From: Burkholderia ubonensis subsp. mesacidophila
Lineage (GTDB): Bacteria > Pseudomonadota > Gammaproteobacteria > Burkholderiales > Burkholderiaceae
Direction: 5' to 3'
Length of the DNA: 64,000 nucleotides
NCBI RefSeq assembly: GCF_002097715.1
Contig: NZ_CP020737.1
Span: 248,001-312,000 of the forward strand
Shown here: positions 54,436-63,059 of the stretch, in pieces
Layout: each line of letters begins with the position of its first letter
Numbering within the stretch: the first letter of the stretch is position 1
Notes under the pieces: generated by a model
What the model was told of the DNA's origin: nothing
The model's database searches: none
What the model saw: the letters and a program-made list of their open reading frames with translations, nothing else
Program-made: the position numbers and the translations under genes

Positions 54436-57400
54436 TCAGGCGACCTGCTGCCGGCTCTGGCCGCCCGTCGGCGAGCGCCACTGCGCGAGCAACGTGTTCC
54501 ACTTCGTGCGAACCGCGCGCAGGTTGTTCTCCTTCACGTGGCCGTAGCCGCGGATGCCGTCCGGCAGCGCGGCCAGCTCGAGCGCGAGCGGGCGGTTCGC
54601 GGCCGTCAGCTTGCCGACGACTTCACCGATCAGCGCTTCGTACTCGCCGATCAGTGCACGCTCGGTGCGGCGCTCCTCGGTGCGGCCGAACGGATCGAGA
54701 CCGGTGCCGCGCAGGACCTTCAGCTTCGCGAGCATCCGGAACGCCGGCATCATCCACGGGCCGTACGACTTCTTCACCAGATGGCCATGCGCATCCTTCT
54801 TCGCGAACAGCGGCGGCGCGAGGTGGAATTTCAGCTTCCAGTCGCCTTCGAACTGCGCGGACAGGCGCGCGAGGAACGCCGGATCGGACTGCAGCCGCGC
54901 GACCTCGTATTCGTCCTTGTACGCCATCAGCTTGAACAGGTTGCGCGCGACCGCCTCGGTCAGCGGCTCCTGCGTGTCGCCGTCGGCCAGCGCGCGCTCG
55001 GCGGCGCGCACATGGTCGACGAACGCCGCGTAGCGCGCCCCGTAGGCCGCGTTCTGGTACGCGGTGAGGAACTCGACCCGCTTCGCGATCAGCGCGTCCA
55101 CCGACTTCTTCGTGTGCAGCGCGATCACCGTCGCACCGGCTTGCGCGGCGCGCGCGCCGCCGGTCGCGGCCTGCTGCACGCTCGCGAGGTCGTGTGCGGC
55201 GCGGCGGCCCCAGTCGAACGCCGCGCGGTTCTTGTCGACCTGCACGGCGTTCAGCTCGATCGCGCGCTCGAGCGACGCGAGCGTGAGCGGCAGCCAGCCC
55301 TTCTGCCACGCGTAGCCGAGCACGAACGGGTTCGTGTAGATCGCGTCGCCGAGCAGCGCGACCGCGAAGCGGTTCGCGTCGACGAGATCGACCGCGTCGC
55401 CCGCGGCCGCGCGGATGTCCTGCTCGGCCGACACGCCCGGGAACGCCCAGTTCGGGTTCTTGATGAAGTCGGCGGTCGGCGTCTGCGCGCTGTTGACGAC
55501 GACGCGCGTCGCGTCGTGCCGCATCCGCGACGTGCATTCATCGCCGGCCGTGACGAGCGCGTCGCAGCCGATCACGAGGTCGGCCTCGCCCATCGCGATC
55601 CGGGTCGCGTGGATGTCGGTCGGCGCGTGCGAGATCTGCACGTGGCTCATCACCGCGCCGCCTTTCTGCGCGAGGCCGGTGACGTCGAGCACGGTCACGC
55701 CCTTGTTCTCCAGGTGCGCGGCCATCCCGAGCAGCGCGCCGATCGTGACGACGCCCGTGCCGCCGACGCCGGTGACGAGCACGCCGTATGCACGGTCGAT
55801 CGCCGGCAGTTCCGGTTCGGGAATCGGCGGCAGCGCGCTGCCGTCGACCGACACGGCCTTCGGCTTTTTCAGCTGGCCGCCCTCGACCGTGACGAAGCTC
55901 GGGCAGAAGCCGTTCACGCACGAGAAGTCCTTGTTGCAGGTGGACTGGTTGATCTGGCGCTTCGTGCCGAATTCGGTTTCCAGCGGCTCGACCGACAGGC
56001 AGTTCGATTTCACCGAGCAGTCGCCGCAGCCTTCGCACACCGCGTCGTTGATCACGACGCGCTTCGCCGGGTCCGGGAACGCGCCGCGCTTGCGGCGGCG
56101 GCGCTTCTCGGTCGCGCAGGTCTGGTCGTAGATCAGGATCGTCGTGCCTTCGATCTCGCGCAGCTCGCGCTGCACGCCGTCGAGCTGGTCGCGGTGATGG
56201 ATCGTCACGCCCGGCGCGAGCAGCGCGGTCTTGCCTTCGTACTTTTCCGGCTCGTCGGTGACGATCACGATCTTCTTCGCGCCTTCCGACGCGAGCTGGT
56301 GCGTGATCTGCGGCACCGTCAGCACCCCGTCGACCGGCTGACCGCCCGTCATCGCGACTGCGTCGTTGTACAGGATCTTGTACGTGATGTTCGCCTTCGA
56401 CGAGATCGCCGCGCGCACCGCGAGCAGGCCCGAGTGGAAGTAGGTGCCGTCGCCGAGGTTCGCGAACACGTGCTTTTCGTTCGTGAACGGCGCCTGGCCG
56501 ATCCACGGCACGCCTTCTCCGCCCATCTGGCTGAAGGTACTCGTGTTGCGGTCCATCCACACGGTCATGTAGTGGCAGCCGATCCCCGCGATCGCGCGCG
56601 AACCGTCCGGCACGTTGGTCGACGTGTTGTGCGGGCAGCCCGAGCAGAACCACGGCTTGCGCTCGGTCGTCACGTGCGGCTTCGCGAGCGCGGTTTCCTT
56701 CGCGTGAATCACCGCGAGCCGCGCGGCGATGCGCGCGCGCACGTCGGACGGCAGCTCGAACTTCTCGAGGCGCGTCGCGATCGCTTTCGCGATGATCGCG
56801 GGCGACAGCTCGTAGTGCGCGGGCAGCAGCCAGTTGCCCATCGGCACCGACCATTCGCCGCCGGCGCCGTCCTTCTCGTCGAACTTGCCGAACACGCGCG
56901 GGCGCTGCGCGTCCGGCCAGTTGTACAGCTCTTCCTTGATCGCGTATTCGAGGATCTGGCGCTTTTCCTCGACGACGAGGATCTCGTCGAGGCCGCGCGC
57001 GAACGCCTGCGCGCCCTGCGCTTCGAGCGGCCACACGCAGCCGACCTTGTACAGGCGGATGCCGATGCGCGCGCAGGTTTCGTCGTCGAGGCCGAGGTCG
57101 GTCAGCGCCTGGCGCACGTCGAGGTACGCCTTGCCGCCCGTCATGATGCCGAAGCGCGCGTGCGGCGAGTCGATCTCTATGCGGTCGAGCTTGTTGGCGC
57201 GCACGTAGGCGAGCGCCGCGTACCACTTGTAGTCGAGCAGGCGCGCTTCCTGCACGAGCGGCGGGTCGGGCCAGCGGATGTTCAGGCCGCCGTCCGGCAT
57301 GATGAAGTCGGACGGCAGCACGATCTCGGTGCGATGCGGGTCGATGTCGACCGATGCCGACGATTCGACGACGTCGGTCACGCACTTGAGCGCGACCCAC

Positions 57401-58026
57401 AGGCCCGAATAGCGGCTCATCGCCCAGCCGTGCAGGCCGAAGTCCAGGTATTCCTGCACGTTCGACGGGAACAGCACCGGCAGGCCGCAGGCCTTGAAGA
57501 TGTGTTCGGACTGGTGCGCGAGCGTCGACGATTTCGCCGCGTGGTCGTCGCCGGCGAGGACGAGCACGCCGCCGTGCTGCGACGAGCCGGCCGAGTTCGC
57601 GTGCTTGAACACGTCACCGGTGCGGTCGACGCCCGGGCCCTTGCCGTACCACATGCCGAACACGCCGTCGTGCTTCGCGCCGGGGTACAGGTTCACCTGC
57701 TGCGAGCCCCACACGGCGGTGGCGGCGAGATCTTCGTTGAGACCGGGCTGGAAAACGATCTGGTGGGAAGACAGGTGCTTCTTGGCCTTCCACAGCGATT
57801 GGTCGAGGCCGCCGAGCGGGGAGCCGCGATAACCGGAGATGAAGCCGGCGGTGTTGAGGCCGGCGGCGCGGTCGCGTTCCTGCTGGAGCATCGGCAGGCG
57901 CACCAGCGCCTGGATGCCGCTCATGTACGCGCGGCCGCGTTCGAGGGTGTATTTGTCGTCAAGCGTGACGGACTTCAGCGCGGCTTCTAGGGACGCGCGT
58001 TGGCCTGCGTCTAGCGGGGCATTCAT
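54436..58026 (-). CDS. Fused indolepyruvate ferredoxin oxidoreductase
   Basis: A 1196-residue fused 2-ketoacid oxidoreductase that oxidatively decarboxylates aryl-pyruvates (indolepyruvate, phenylpyruvate, hydroxyphenylpyruvate) to aryl-acetyl-CoA. The N-terminal alpha-like part includes GFISGYRGSPLGGLDQSLW. The TPP/Mg site is NLGDGTYFHSG near residue 522. A ferredoxin-like Cys cluster CEGCGDCSVKSNC...CNKDFSCVNGFCPSF lies near 660-710. The gamma domain starts VTGVGGTGVVTIGALLG near 750. The neighbouring Lrp/HPPD pair and paa genes fit aromatic amino-acid breakdown. The electron acceptor is not encoded nearby. Confidence 0.95.
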   Translation of the reverse strand: MNAPLDAGQRASLEAALKSVTLDDKYTLERGRAYMSGIQALVRLPMLQQERDRAAGLNTAGFISGYRGSPLGGLDQSLWKAKKHLSSHQIVFQPGLNEDLAATAVWGSQQVNLYPGAKHDGVFGMWYGKGPGVDRTGDVFKHANSAGSSQHGGVLVLAGDDHAAKSSTLAHQSEHIFKACGLPVLFPSNVQEYLDFGLHGWAMSRYSGLWVALKCVTDVVESSASVDIDPHRTEIVLPSDFIMPDGGLNIRWPDPPLVQEARLLDYKWYAALAYVRANKLDRIEIDSPHARFGIMTGGKAYLDVRQALTDLGLDDETCARIGIRLYKVGCVWPLEAQGAQAFARGLDEILVVEEKRQILEYAIKEELYNWPDAQRPRVFGKFDEKDGAGGEWSVPMGNWLLPAHYELSPAIIAKAIATRLEKFELPSDVRARIAARLAVIHAKETALAKPHVTTERKPWFCSGCPHNTSTNVPDGSRAIAGIGCHYMTVWMDRNTSTFSQMGGEGVPWIGQAPFTNEKHVFANLGDGTYFHSGLLAVRAAISSKANITYKILYNDAVAMTGGQPVDGVLTVPQITHQLASEGAKKIVIVTDEPEKYEGKTALLAPGVTIHHRDQLDGVQRELREIEGTTILIYDQTCATEKRRRRKRGAFPDPAKRVVINDAVCEGCGDCSVKSNCLSVEPLETEFGTKRQINQSTCNKDFSCVNGFCPSFVTVEGGQLKKPKAVSVDGSALPPIPEPELPAIDRAYGVLVTGVGGTGVVTIGALLGMAAHLENKGVTVLDVTGLAQKGGAVMSHVQISHAPTDIHATRIAMGEADLVIGCDALVTAGDECTSRMRHDATRVVVNSAQTPTADFIKNPNWAFPGVSAEQDIRAAAGDAVDLVDANRFAVALLGDAIYTNPFVLGYAWQKGWLPLTLASLERAIELNAVQVDKNRAAFDWGRRAAHDLASVQQAATGGARAAQAGATVIALHTKKSVDALIAKRVEFLTAYQNAAYGARYAAFVDHVRAAERALADGDTQEPLTEAVARNLFKLMAYKDEYEVARLQSDPAFLARLSAQFEGDWKLKFHLAPPLFAKKDAHGHLVKKSYGPWMMPAFRMLAKLKVLRGTGLDPFGRTEERRTERALIGEYEALIGEVVGKLTAANRPLALELAALPDGIRGYGHVKENNLRAVRTKWNTLLAQWRSPTGGQSRQQVA

Positions 58027-58374
58027 TGATGAGTCTCCTCCAACCAGTCTGGGATCGCCAAAACTTCGATTGCGTCGGCGTCTTGTGGACGCGTCGGCAG
58101 TGGCCGGGATATTGGCCGGTTTTAAGCGATGGTAGCACTGGGAAAAACCCGCCGTTCGTCGTCGAAATTGCCGGGGCGGCCCTTGCCGGGGCGGCCCGTG
58201 CCGCGCCGGCCCGCCTGCAAGCAGGATTGACGCGTTACGGCATGTAAGAGCATGTAAGGCCGCTCACATCGTCGGACAATTGCCGTTAATCTGGGCGGCC
58301 TGTCGGAGGTGCCCGCCGGCGTCCATGGTTGTGACGAAAGCGGGGAGGCGCCGGCAGTTCAACAGGAGGTACCA
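58027..58374. other. Gene-free gap with short tandem repeats
   Basis: Between the divergent IOR gene and a small ORF. It has a 15-bp tandem pair GCCGGGGCGGCCCTT/GCCGGGGCGGCCCGT near 58169-58198 and a 10-bp tandem pair GCATGTAAGA/GCATGTAAGG at 58240-58259. No promoter boxes are convincing. The repeats could be regulatory or simple slippage products. Confidence 0.4.
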
Positions 58375-58569
58375 ATGAACACACGTCATATCCAGAGTTT
58401 CCTGATCGTGTCCGCCGCGTTTTTCGCGATGACCGGCCCGGTGCGCGCGCAAGGCGCGAGCGCACTGGCGGCAGCGGGCGCGCAGATGCGCCAGATCGCG
58501 CCCGCGCAGCACGCCGAGGTGCAGCCGTCGGGCGTGCGCCAGATCGCGCAGGGAGAGAATGCGCGTTGA
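58375..58569 (+). CDS. Small exported protein of unknown function
   Basis: A 64-residue ORF with an excellent ribosome site (AGGAGGT at 58364-58370, 4 bases before ATG) and a signal peptide MNTRHIQSFLIVSAAFFAMTGPVRA|QG. The mature part is about 38 residues and has two related Gln-rich pieces, MRQIAPAQH and VRQIAQGEN, a possible internal repeat. A perfect palindromic terminator follows 37 bases later. No family is recognised. Small size, strong ribosome site and own terminator argue that it is real. Confidence 0.7.
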   Translation: MNTRHIQSFLIVSAAFFAMTGPVRAQGASALAAAGAQMRQIAPAQHAEVQPSGVRQIAQGENAR

Positions 58570-58605
58570 TCCGGTCGGGCGGCCGCGCCGGCCGCGACGA
58601 TGAAA

Positions 58606-58636
58606 AAAGGGCGGGAATCCCGGGATTCCCGCCCTT
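58606..58636. terminator. Bidirectional terminator before hppD
   Basis: A perfect palindrome AAAGGGCGGGAATCC and its mirror, centred on CCCGGG, with A-run upstream and TTTCT downstream. It serves the small exported gene and hppD, which converge. Confidence 0.85.
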
Positions 58637-58689
58637 TCTATTTGCGCCGTCGCACGCCCGCTGCCGCCGGGCGTGCCGCGCCTTGCACG

Positions 58690-59787
58690 TCAGGCCTTGT
58701 CCTGCACGACGCCGCGGCGGATCTGGTCGAGCTCGATCGATTCGAACAGCGCCTTGAAGTTGCCTTCACCGAAGCCCTGGTTGCCCTTGCGCTGGATGAT
58801 CTCGAAGAAGATCGGCCCGATCTGGTTCTCGGTGAAGATCTGCAGCAGCAGGTCGTCGCGCGCGCCGTCGATCAGGATCTTGCGCTTCTTCAGTTCGTCC
58901 AGCGGCTCGCCGTGGTTCGGCACGCGGCGGTCGACGAGTTCGTAGTACGTGTCGATCGTGTCGAGCAGCTTCACTTCCTTGGCGCGTAGGCCGTCGACCG
59001 CGCGATAGATGTCCGACGCGCCGAGCGCGATGTGCTGGATGCCTTCGCCGTGATACGCGTCGAGGTATTCCTGGATCTGGCCGGCCGTTTCCGAGCCTTC
59101 CTCGTTGATCGGGATGCGGATCTTGCCGCACGGCGACGTCATCGCCTTCGACTTCACGCCGGTCACCTTGCCTTCGATGTCGAAGTAGCGCACTTCGCGG
59201 AAGTTGAACAGGCGCTCGTAGAACTCCGCCCATTCCTGCATGCGGCCGCGGTGCACGTTGTGCGTCAGGTGGTCGATGTAGGTGAGGCCGTGGCCGACCG
59301 GGTTCGGGTTCGCGCCGGGAATCGGCTCGAAGTCGACGTCATAGATGCTGATGTCGCCGATCGCGCCCGGCTGCGCGCCGTTCTTGCCGCGCCAGCGGTC
59401 GACGAAGTAGATCAGCGAATCACCGATGCCCTTGATCGCCGGGATGTTCAGCTCCATCGGGCCGGTCTTGTTGTCGAAGCCCCATGCGCCGAGTTCGAGC
59501 GCGTGCCGGTAGGCCTTCGCGGCGTCCTGCACGCGGAACGCGATCGCGCAGATCGACGGGCCGTGCAGGCGCGCGAAGCGCTGCGCGAACGAATCCGGCT
59601 CCGCGTTGATGATGAAGTTGATGTCGCCCTGGCGGTACACCGTCACGTCCTTGTGGCGGTGGCGCGCGATCGCGGTGAAGCCCATCCGCTCGAACAGCTG
59701 GCCGAGCGCCTTCGGGTCCGGCGCGGTGTACTCGATGAATTCGAAGCCGTCGGTGCCGACGGGGTTGTCCCAGGTGGGGATCTGCAT
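58690..59787 (-). CDS. hppD: 4-hydroxyphenylpyruvate dioxygenase
   Basis: Iron enzyme turning 4-hydroxyphenylpyruvate into homogentisate in tyrosine catabolism. It has 365 residues. Iron ligands are visible: His in LTYIDHLTHNV, His in GEGIQHIALG, and Glu near the end in GPIFFEIIQR. ATG 59787 lies 7 bases after GGAGA and gives MQIPTWDNPVGTDGFEFIEY, the usual bacterial start; ATG 59805 is an alternative. It is divergent from an Lrp/AsnC gene across about 218 bp, an arrangement I recall in other Burkholderiales and pseudomonads, and consistent with regulation by that protein. Confidence 0.97.
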   Translation of the reverse strand: MQIPTWDNPVGTDGFEFIEYTAPDPKALGQLFERMGFTAIARHRHKDVTVYRQGDINFIINAEPDSFAQRFARLHGPSICAIAFRVQDAAKAYRHALELGAWGFDNKTGPMELNIPAIKGIGDSLIYFVDRWRGKNGAQPGAIGDISIYDVDFEPIPGANPNPVGHGLTYIDHLTHNVHRGRMQEWAEFYERLFNFREVRYFDIEGKVTGVKSKAMTSPCGKIRIPINEEGSETAGQIQEYLDAYHGEGIQHIALGASDIYRAVDGLRAKEVKLLDTIDTYYELVDRRVPNHGEPLDELKKRKILIDGARDDLLLQIFTENQIGPIFFEIIQRKGNQGFGEGNFKALFESIELDQIRRGVVQDKA

Positions 59788-59934
59788 GGTTGTCTCCGGT
59801 TCCATGCCCGGCGGTCGACCGCGGCAAGCGCTTGCGCGCCCGCCCGGATCGCCGGCCGGGATTGATGCGCGCCGCGATGCGCGCGATGAATCAGTGCGTG
59901 CGACAGAGTGTAGCGGGCGAAGGGAGGCGGAAAC

Positions 59935-59963
59935 TTGCGAACTTGAGCGTGGCTGACTACGAT
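59935..59963 (+). promoter_or_regulatory. Promoter of the Lrp-family gene next to hppD
   Basis: TTGCGA (59935-59940), 17-bp spacer, TACGAT (59958-59963), about 42 bases before the ATG at 60006. Confidence 0.6.
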
Positions 59964-60005
59964 GGCGCAATTTCCAGTCTTGAATTGATGCTTGGGAGGC
60001 AGAAG

Positions 60006-60530
60006 ATGGCGCAAGTGGAATTGGATGCCATCGATCGGCGGATTCTCGCGATTCTTCAGGAGAACGGCCGCCTGTCGAACCAGGAGATCGCCGAGCGCGT
60101 GAACCTGTCGCCGAGCCCGTGCCTGCGGCGGATCCGGCGGCTCGAGGAGATCGGCGTGATCACCGGCTACGTTGCGCTGCTCGATCCGCAGAAGCTCGGG
60201 CTCGACCTGCTCGCGTACGTCAGCGTGCGGCTCGAGAAGCGGGGCGGGCTCGCGCCGGTCCGCGCGGACGAGACGCCGGCACGCGCCGGCGCGACGCATG
60301 CGGAGCTGTTCCGCGCGGCGGTGCAGACCTGGCCGGAGGTGGTCGCCTGCCATGCGATGACGGGGGACATGGATTACCTGCTGCGGGTGCAGGTCGAGGA
60401 CATGGCGCACTTCTCCCGCTTCGTGCAGGAGCAACTGCTGCACCATCCGTCGGTGATCGACGTGAAGACGAGCTTTTCGCTCGAGTGCTTCAAGGAGACG
60501 ACGGCGCTGCCGATCCGGTCGATTCGGTAG
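60006..60530 (+). CDS. Lrp/AsnC family regulator, likely controlling hppD
   Basis: A 174-residue feast/famine regulator. DNA-binding part ELDAIDRRILAILQENGRLSNQEIAERVNLSPSPCLRRIRRLEE, then the RAM domain with MTGDMDYLLRVQVED. Between residues about 80 and 100 it carries an extra segment (APVRADETPARAGATHAEL) absent from typical Lrp proteins of about 155-160 residues. ATG 60006 follows GGGAGG. Divergent from hppD, so tyrosine or 4-hydroxyphenylpyruvate is a plausible ligand. That is inference. Confidence 0.93.
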   Translation: MAQVELDAIDRRILAILQENGRLSNQEIAERVNLSPSPCLRRIRRLEEIGVITGYVALLDPQKLGLDLLAYVSVRLEKRGGLAPVRADETPARAGATHAELFRAAVQTWPEVVACHAMTGDMDYLLRVQVEDMAHFSRFVQEQLLHHPSVIDVKTSFSLECFKETTALPIRSIR

Positions 60531-60597
60531 GGGGGCGCGATCGGACGTTGGGAAGCGCGACCGGGCGCGCCGCGTCGGCGGGCCCGGTCGGCCGATG

Positions 60598-61245
60598 TCA
60601 GGCCGTCAGCGCGGCGGGCATCAGCGATTCGATGAACTTCGACGTGCGATGCGCCTGGCGCTTGAGCGCGTAGTCGAACACCGCGGCCTGCTCCTGCAGC
60701 ATCTCGGCGATGATCGTCGAGTGGTCGGCGGGCGGCAGCGACAGGTACGCATCGGCTTCGCCGTACGCGTACTCGATCCGCATCCCGGACTTCTTCGCGA
60801 TGTGCATCATCGTCGCGTTGCGCGACAGGCAGTGCATGTACAGCATCGTCACGTGCGTGTTGCGGCTGCGGATCGCCGCGCGCTCGAACAGCTTCGAGCC
60901 GACGCCGCAGCCGCGCGCGCTTTCGAGCACCGACACGCCGAATTCGGCGGTGCGCTTGTCGCCTTCGGCGGGCAGGTAGGCCAGGTGGCCGACGCCGATC
61001 AGCTCGAGCGCGTGATCGAACACGCCGAACACCGTGTCGCGGCCGAAATCGAGCGTGCGGACATAGTTCTCGATCACGTGGTCGGGCACCACCTGGCCGA
61101 AGCGCAGCAGGCGATCGTCCTCGTCGAGCGAGAGAAAGTGGGTGAGCATCTGCTCACGGTCTTTGGAAGCCAGTTCCCTGACGAGAACCGGCGCAGCACC
61201 GGCGGTGCCGACGACATCGGCGGGGCCGTGGATATGCGTGTTCAT
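60598..61245 (-). CDS. GNAT-family acetyltransferase
   Basis: A 215-residue N-acetyltransferase-fold protein. The acetyl-CoA loop appears as ARGCGVGSKLFERAA (Q/RxxGxG/A type), preceded by strands with IGVGHLAYLP and AEFGVSVLES. The region RDRLLRFG-like DRLLRFGQVVPDHVIENYV near residues 45-65 matches GNATs found fused to or near acyl-CoA synthetases in Burkholderia. The last 60 residues extend past the core fold. Substrate unknown. No operon partner is close. An A+T-rich 234-bp gap lies upstream. Confidence 0.88.
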   Translation of the reverse strand: MNTHIHGPADVVGTAGAAPVLVRELASKDREQMLTHFLSLDEDDRLLRFGQVVPDHVIENYVRTLDFGRDTVFGVFDHALELIGVGHLAYLPAEGDKRTAEFGVSVLESARGCGVGSKLFERAAIRSRNTHVTMLYMHCLSRNATMMHIAKKSGMRIEYAYGEADAYLSLPPADHSTIIAEMLQEQAAVFDYALKRQAHRTSKFIESLMPAALTA

Positions 61246-61479
61246 CGTGGGTTCCTCAATGTGTGACCGTACTGCGGGTTGTGCAATGCAGCAGCATTTT
61301 ACCCGACAGCAGGCCTCCGGATTGGGGAAAACCCGTATTCGTTTTGGAGGCGGCGTTCTAAATACGCTTAACTAAGCGAGCAACTATTTGATTTTTAATG
61401 ATTTGAAAATTCATCATATGAAATGCGTGGTGGGGTGTCGCAGTGTTTCCGCCACGCAACGCTTGCTGCTCCGCGGCAA

Positions 61480-62085
61480 TCACGCCGGCGAAGACATCCC
61501 GCGCTCGATCAGGTCGATCACCTGCTCGGCGAAGTCGCGGTAGCCGAGGCGCCCGCCCGGCTTGAGCCACGTGAACGTCCAGTTGATCATCCCGAACACC
61601 ATCATCGTCACCGACGTCTGGTTGTCCTTCGAGATCCGCTCCGGGTACGCACGCGCGAGCTGGCGCGCGAAGGCCGCGACGATGTCGCGCTGGCGGTCCA
61701 GCACGATCTCGCGCTGCGCGTCCTCAAGATACTTCACGTCGTTGAGCAGCGCGACGTGGCGGCTGTGCGACGTCTCGTATTCGGCGAGGAACGTGCGCAC
61801 GAGCTCCGCGAACGCCTCGCGCTCGGTGAGGCCGCGCCGCTGGCTGGTGCCTTCGACCTCGGCGATGATCAGCATCAGCCGCTTCGTGTAGCGGTCGAGC
61901 AGGTCGAACAGGATCGCTTCCTTGCTCTCGTAGTAGTGATAGAGCCGTGCCTTCGACGTGCCGCTTGCGGTGGCAAGCTCGGACATCGACGTGCTCGGGT
62001 AGCTCGTCTGCGCGAACTTTTCGGCGGCGAGATCGAGGATCTGCTCGCGCTGGGATTCGTGATCGGGGGCTCGGGTGCGGGCCAT
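61480..62085 (-). CDS. paaR: TetR-family regulator of the paa cluster
   Basis: A 201-residue TetR regulator. HTH region reads REQILDLAAEKFAQTSYPSTSMSELATASGTSKARLYHYYESKEAIL. The ligand domain contains YETSHSRHVALLNDVKYLE. Located two genes downstream of paaE on the same strand, it matches the TetR protein (PaaR) that represses phenylacetate genes in beta-proteobacteria and is released by phenylacetyl-CoA. The symbol rests on position and family and is not proven here. It starts 15 bases after the DUF1835 gene, so they form one unit. Confidence 0.85.
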   Translation of the reverse strand: MARTRAPDHESQREQILDLAAEKFAQTSYPSTSMSELATASGTSKARLYHYYESKEAILFDLLDRYTKRLMLIIAEVEGTSQRRGLTEREAFAELVRTFLAEYETSHSRHVALLNDVKYLEDAQREIVLDRQRDIVAAFARQLARAYPERISKDNQTSVTMMVFGMINWTFTWLKPGGRLGYRDFAEQVIDLIERGMSSPA

Positions 62086-62100
62086 GGTCGAATGCGGGGA

Positions 62101-62910
62101 TTAGCGTTGCGGCGCGGTGGCGCGGGCTGCGCGCACCTGCGTGGAATGAAGGTCGGCGGTGTCGTCCTGCAGCTCGAGGCGGCCGGCGGCGGCGAGTTCG
62201 CGGCAGCGCCACAGCGCGATCGAATCGCTGACGAACAGCCCGCCGCGGTCGGCATCGGCCATCACGCCGCCGGCGAGGCGTCGCGCCGGCAGCCAGCCGG
62301 CCTCCGCATGCGCGAGGATCAGCGTGTCGAGGTCGCCGTAGTGGCCGCTCTTGATCGTGTTGCTGACCCAGTAGCGGAGTTCGGCGTCCAGATGCTTGGC
62401 TTCCTGCCATTCGAGCGCGAGCCGGCCGATGCGCAGCACCGAGATCGGGGCCGCTTCCGGCAGCTTCGCGAGCAGTTGCGCCGGCGAGAACATGCCGGTC
62501 GCGCACGCGCGGTCGGCGCGCGTCGACGCCGTGCCGAGATCGGCGTCCGACAGCCGCACTTCGTTCAGGCGCTGCGGCACGTTGCGCAGATGGTAGGCGA
62601 CGCGTCGCAGCAGCAGCTTGTCGCCGACGCTCGGCGCATGCCAGACGACCACCTGGCCGGTGTCCATCGCGAGCAGGTCGAGGCGCGCGAATTCGCGCTC
62701 GACTTCCGCCTTCCAGTCGGAAATCTGGTCGCCGAGCACGCGCTGCCAGAACGCGGCGCGGGTCTCCAGCGTCTCGTCGACGCCCTTGAGCGGCCCGACG
62801 GCCAGGTCGTCGAGCAATCCGACGACGCGCTCGTCGCGTCCCGCCTGGGCGAGCGCCTCGTTGAGTGACGCGGCGGCGCTGCCGCCCTGAATCACGTGAA
62901 TGGTACTCAT
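62101..62910 (-). CDS. DUF1835 domain protein
   Basis: A 269-residue protein of unknown function. The N-terminal DUF1835-like part has IHVIQGGSAAASLNEAL and DDLAVGPLKGVD. A C-terminal DUF3658-like part contains SNTIKSGHYGDLDTLI. ATG 62910 gives MSTIHVIQGG; a longer reading has no support. It lies between paaE and the TetR gene in the same direction. A link with phenylacetate metabolism is suggested by position only. Confidence 0.85.
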   Translation of the reverse strand: MSTIHVIQGGSAAASLNEALAQAGRDERVVGLLDDLAVGPLKGVDETLETRAAFWQRVLGDQISDWKAEVEREFARLDLLAMDTGQVVVWHAPSVGDKLLLRRVAYHLRNVPQRLNEVRLSDADLGTASTRADRACATGMFSPAQLLAKLPEAAPISVLRIGRLALEWQEAKHLDAELRYWVSNTIKSGHYGDLDTLILAHAEAGWLPARRLAGGVMADADRGGLFVSDSIALWRCRELAAAGRLELQDDTADLHSTQVRAARATAPQR

Positions 62911-62928
62911 CGGCCTGTGGTCAACAAA

Positions 62929-62972
62929 AGAAAACCGCCGGCCGGCCGGACTTGCGTCGTCCGGCCGGCGGG
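62929..62972 (-). terminator. Terminator after paaE
   Basis: On the minus strand GCCGGCCGG pairs with CCGGCCGGC around a loop, then a T-rich tail TTTTCTTTTG. It ends the paa transcript about 90 bases after the paaE stop. Confidence 0.75.
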
Positions 62973-63059
62973 CGGCCCCTAGTGTAAGCGAGATGTGTGA
63001 CGGCGAGAAACCGGCCGGCGGGCGACACCCGGTCGCGGAGCCGGCGCCGCGCCGCTCGC

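Noticed and set aside
54538..57990. 1150-codon frame opposite the indolepyruvate oxidoreductase
   Set aside because: Same reason: low-complexity Arg/Val/Asp translation with no ribosome site and no motif.
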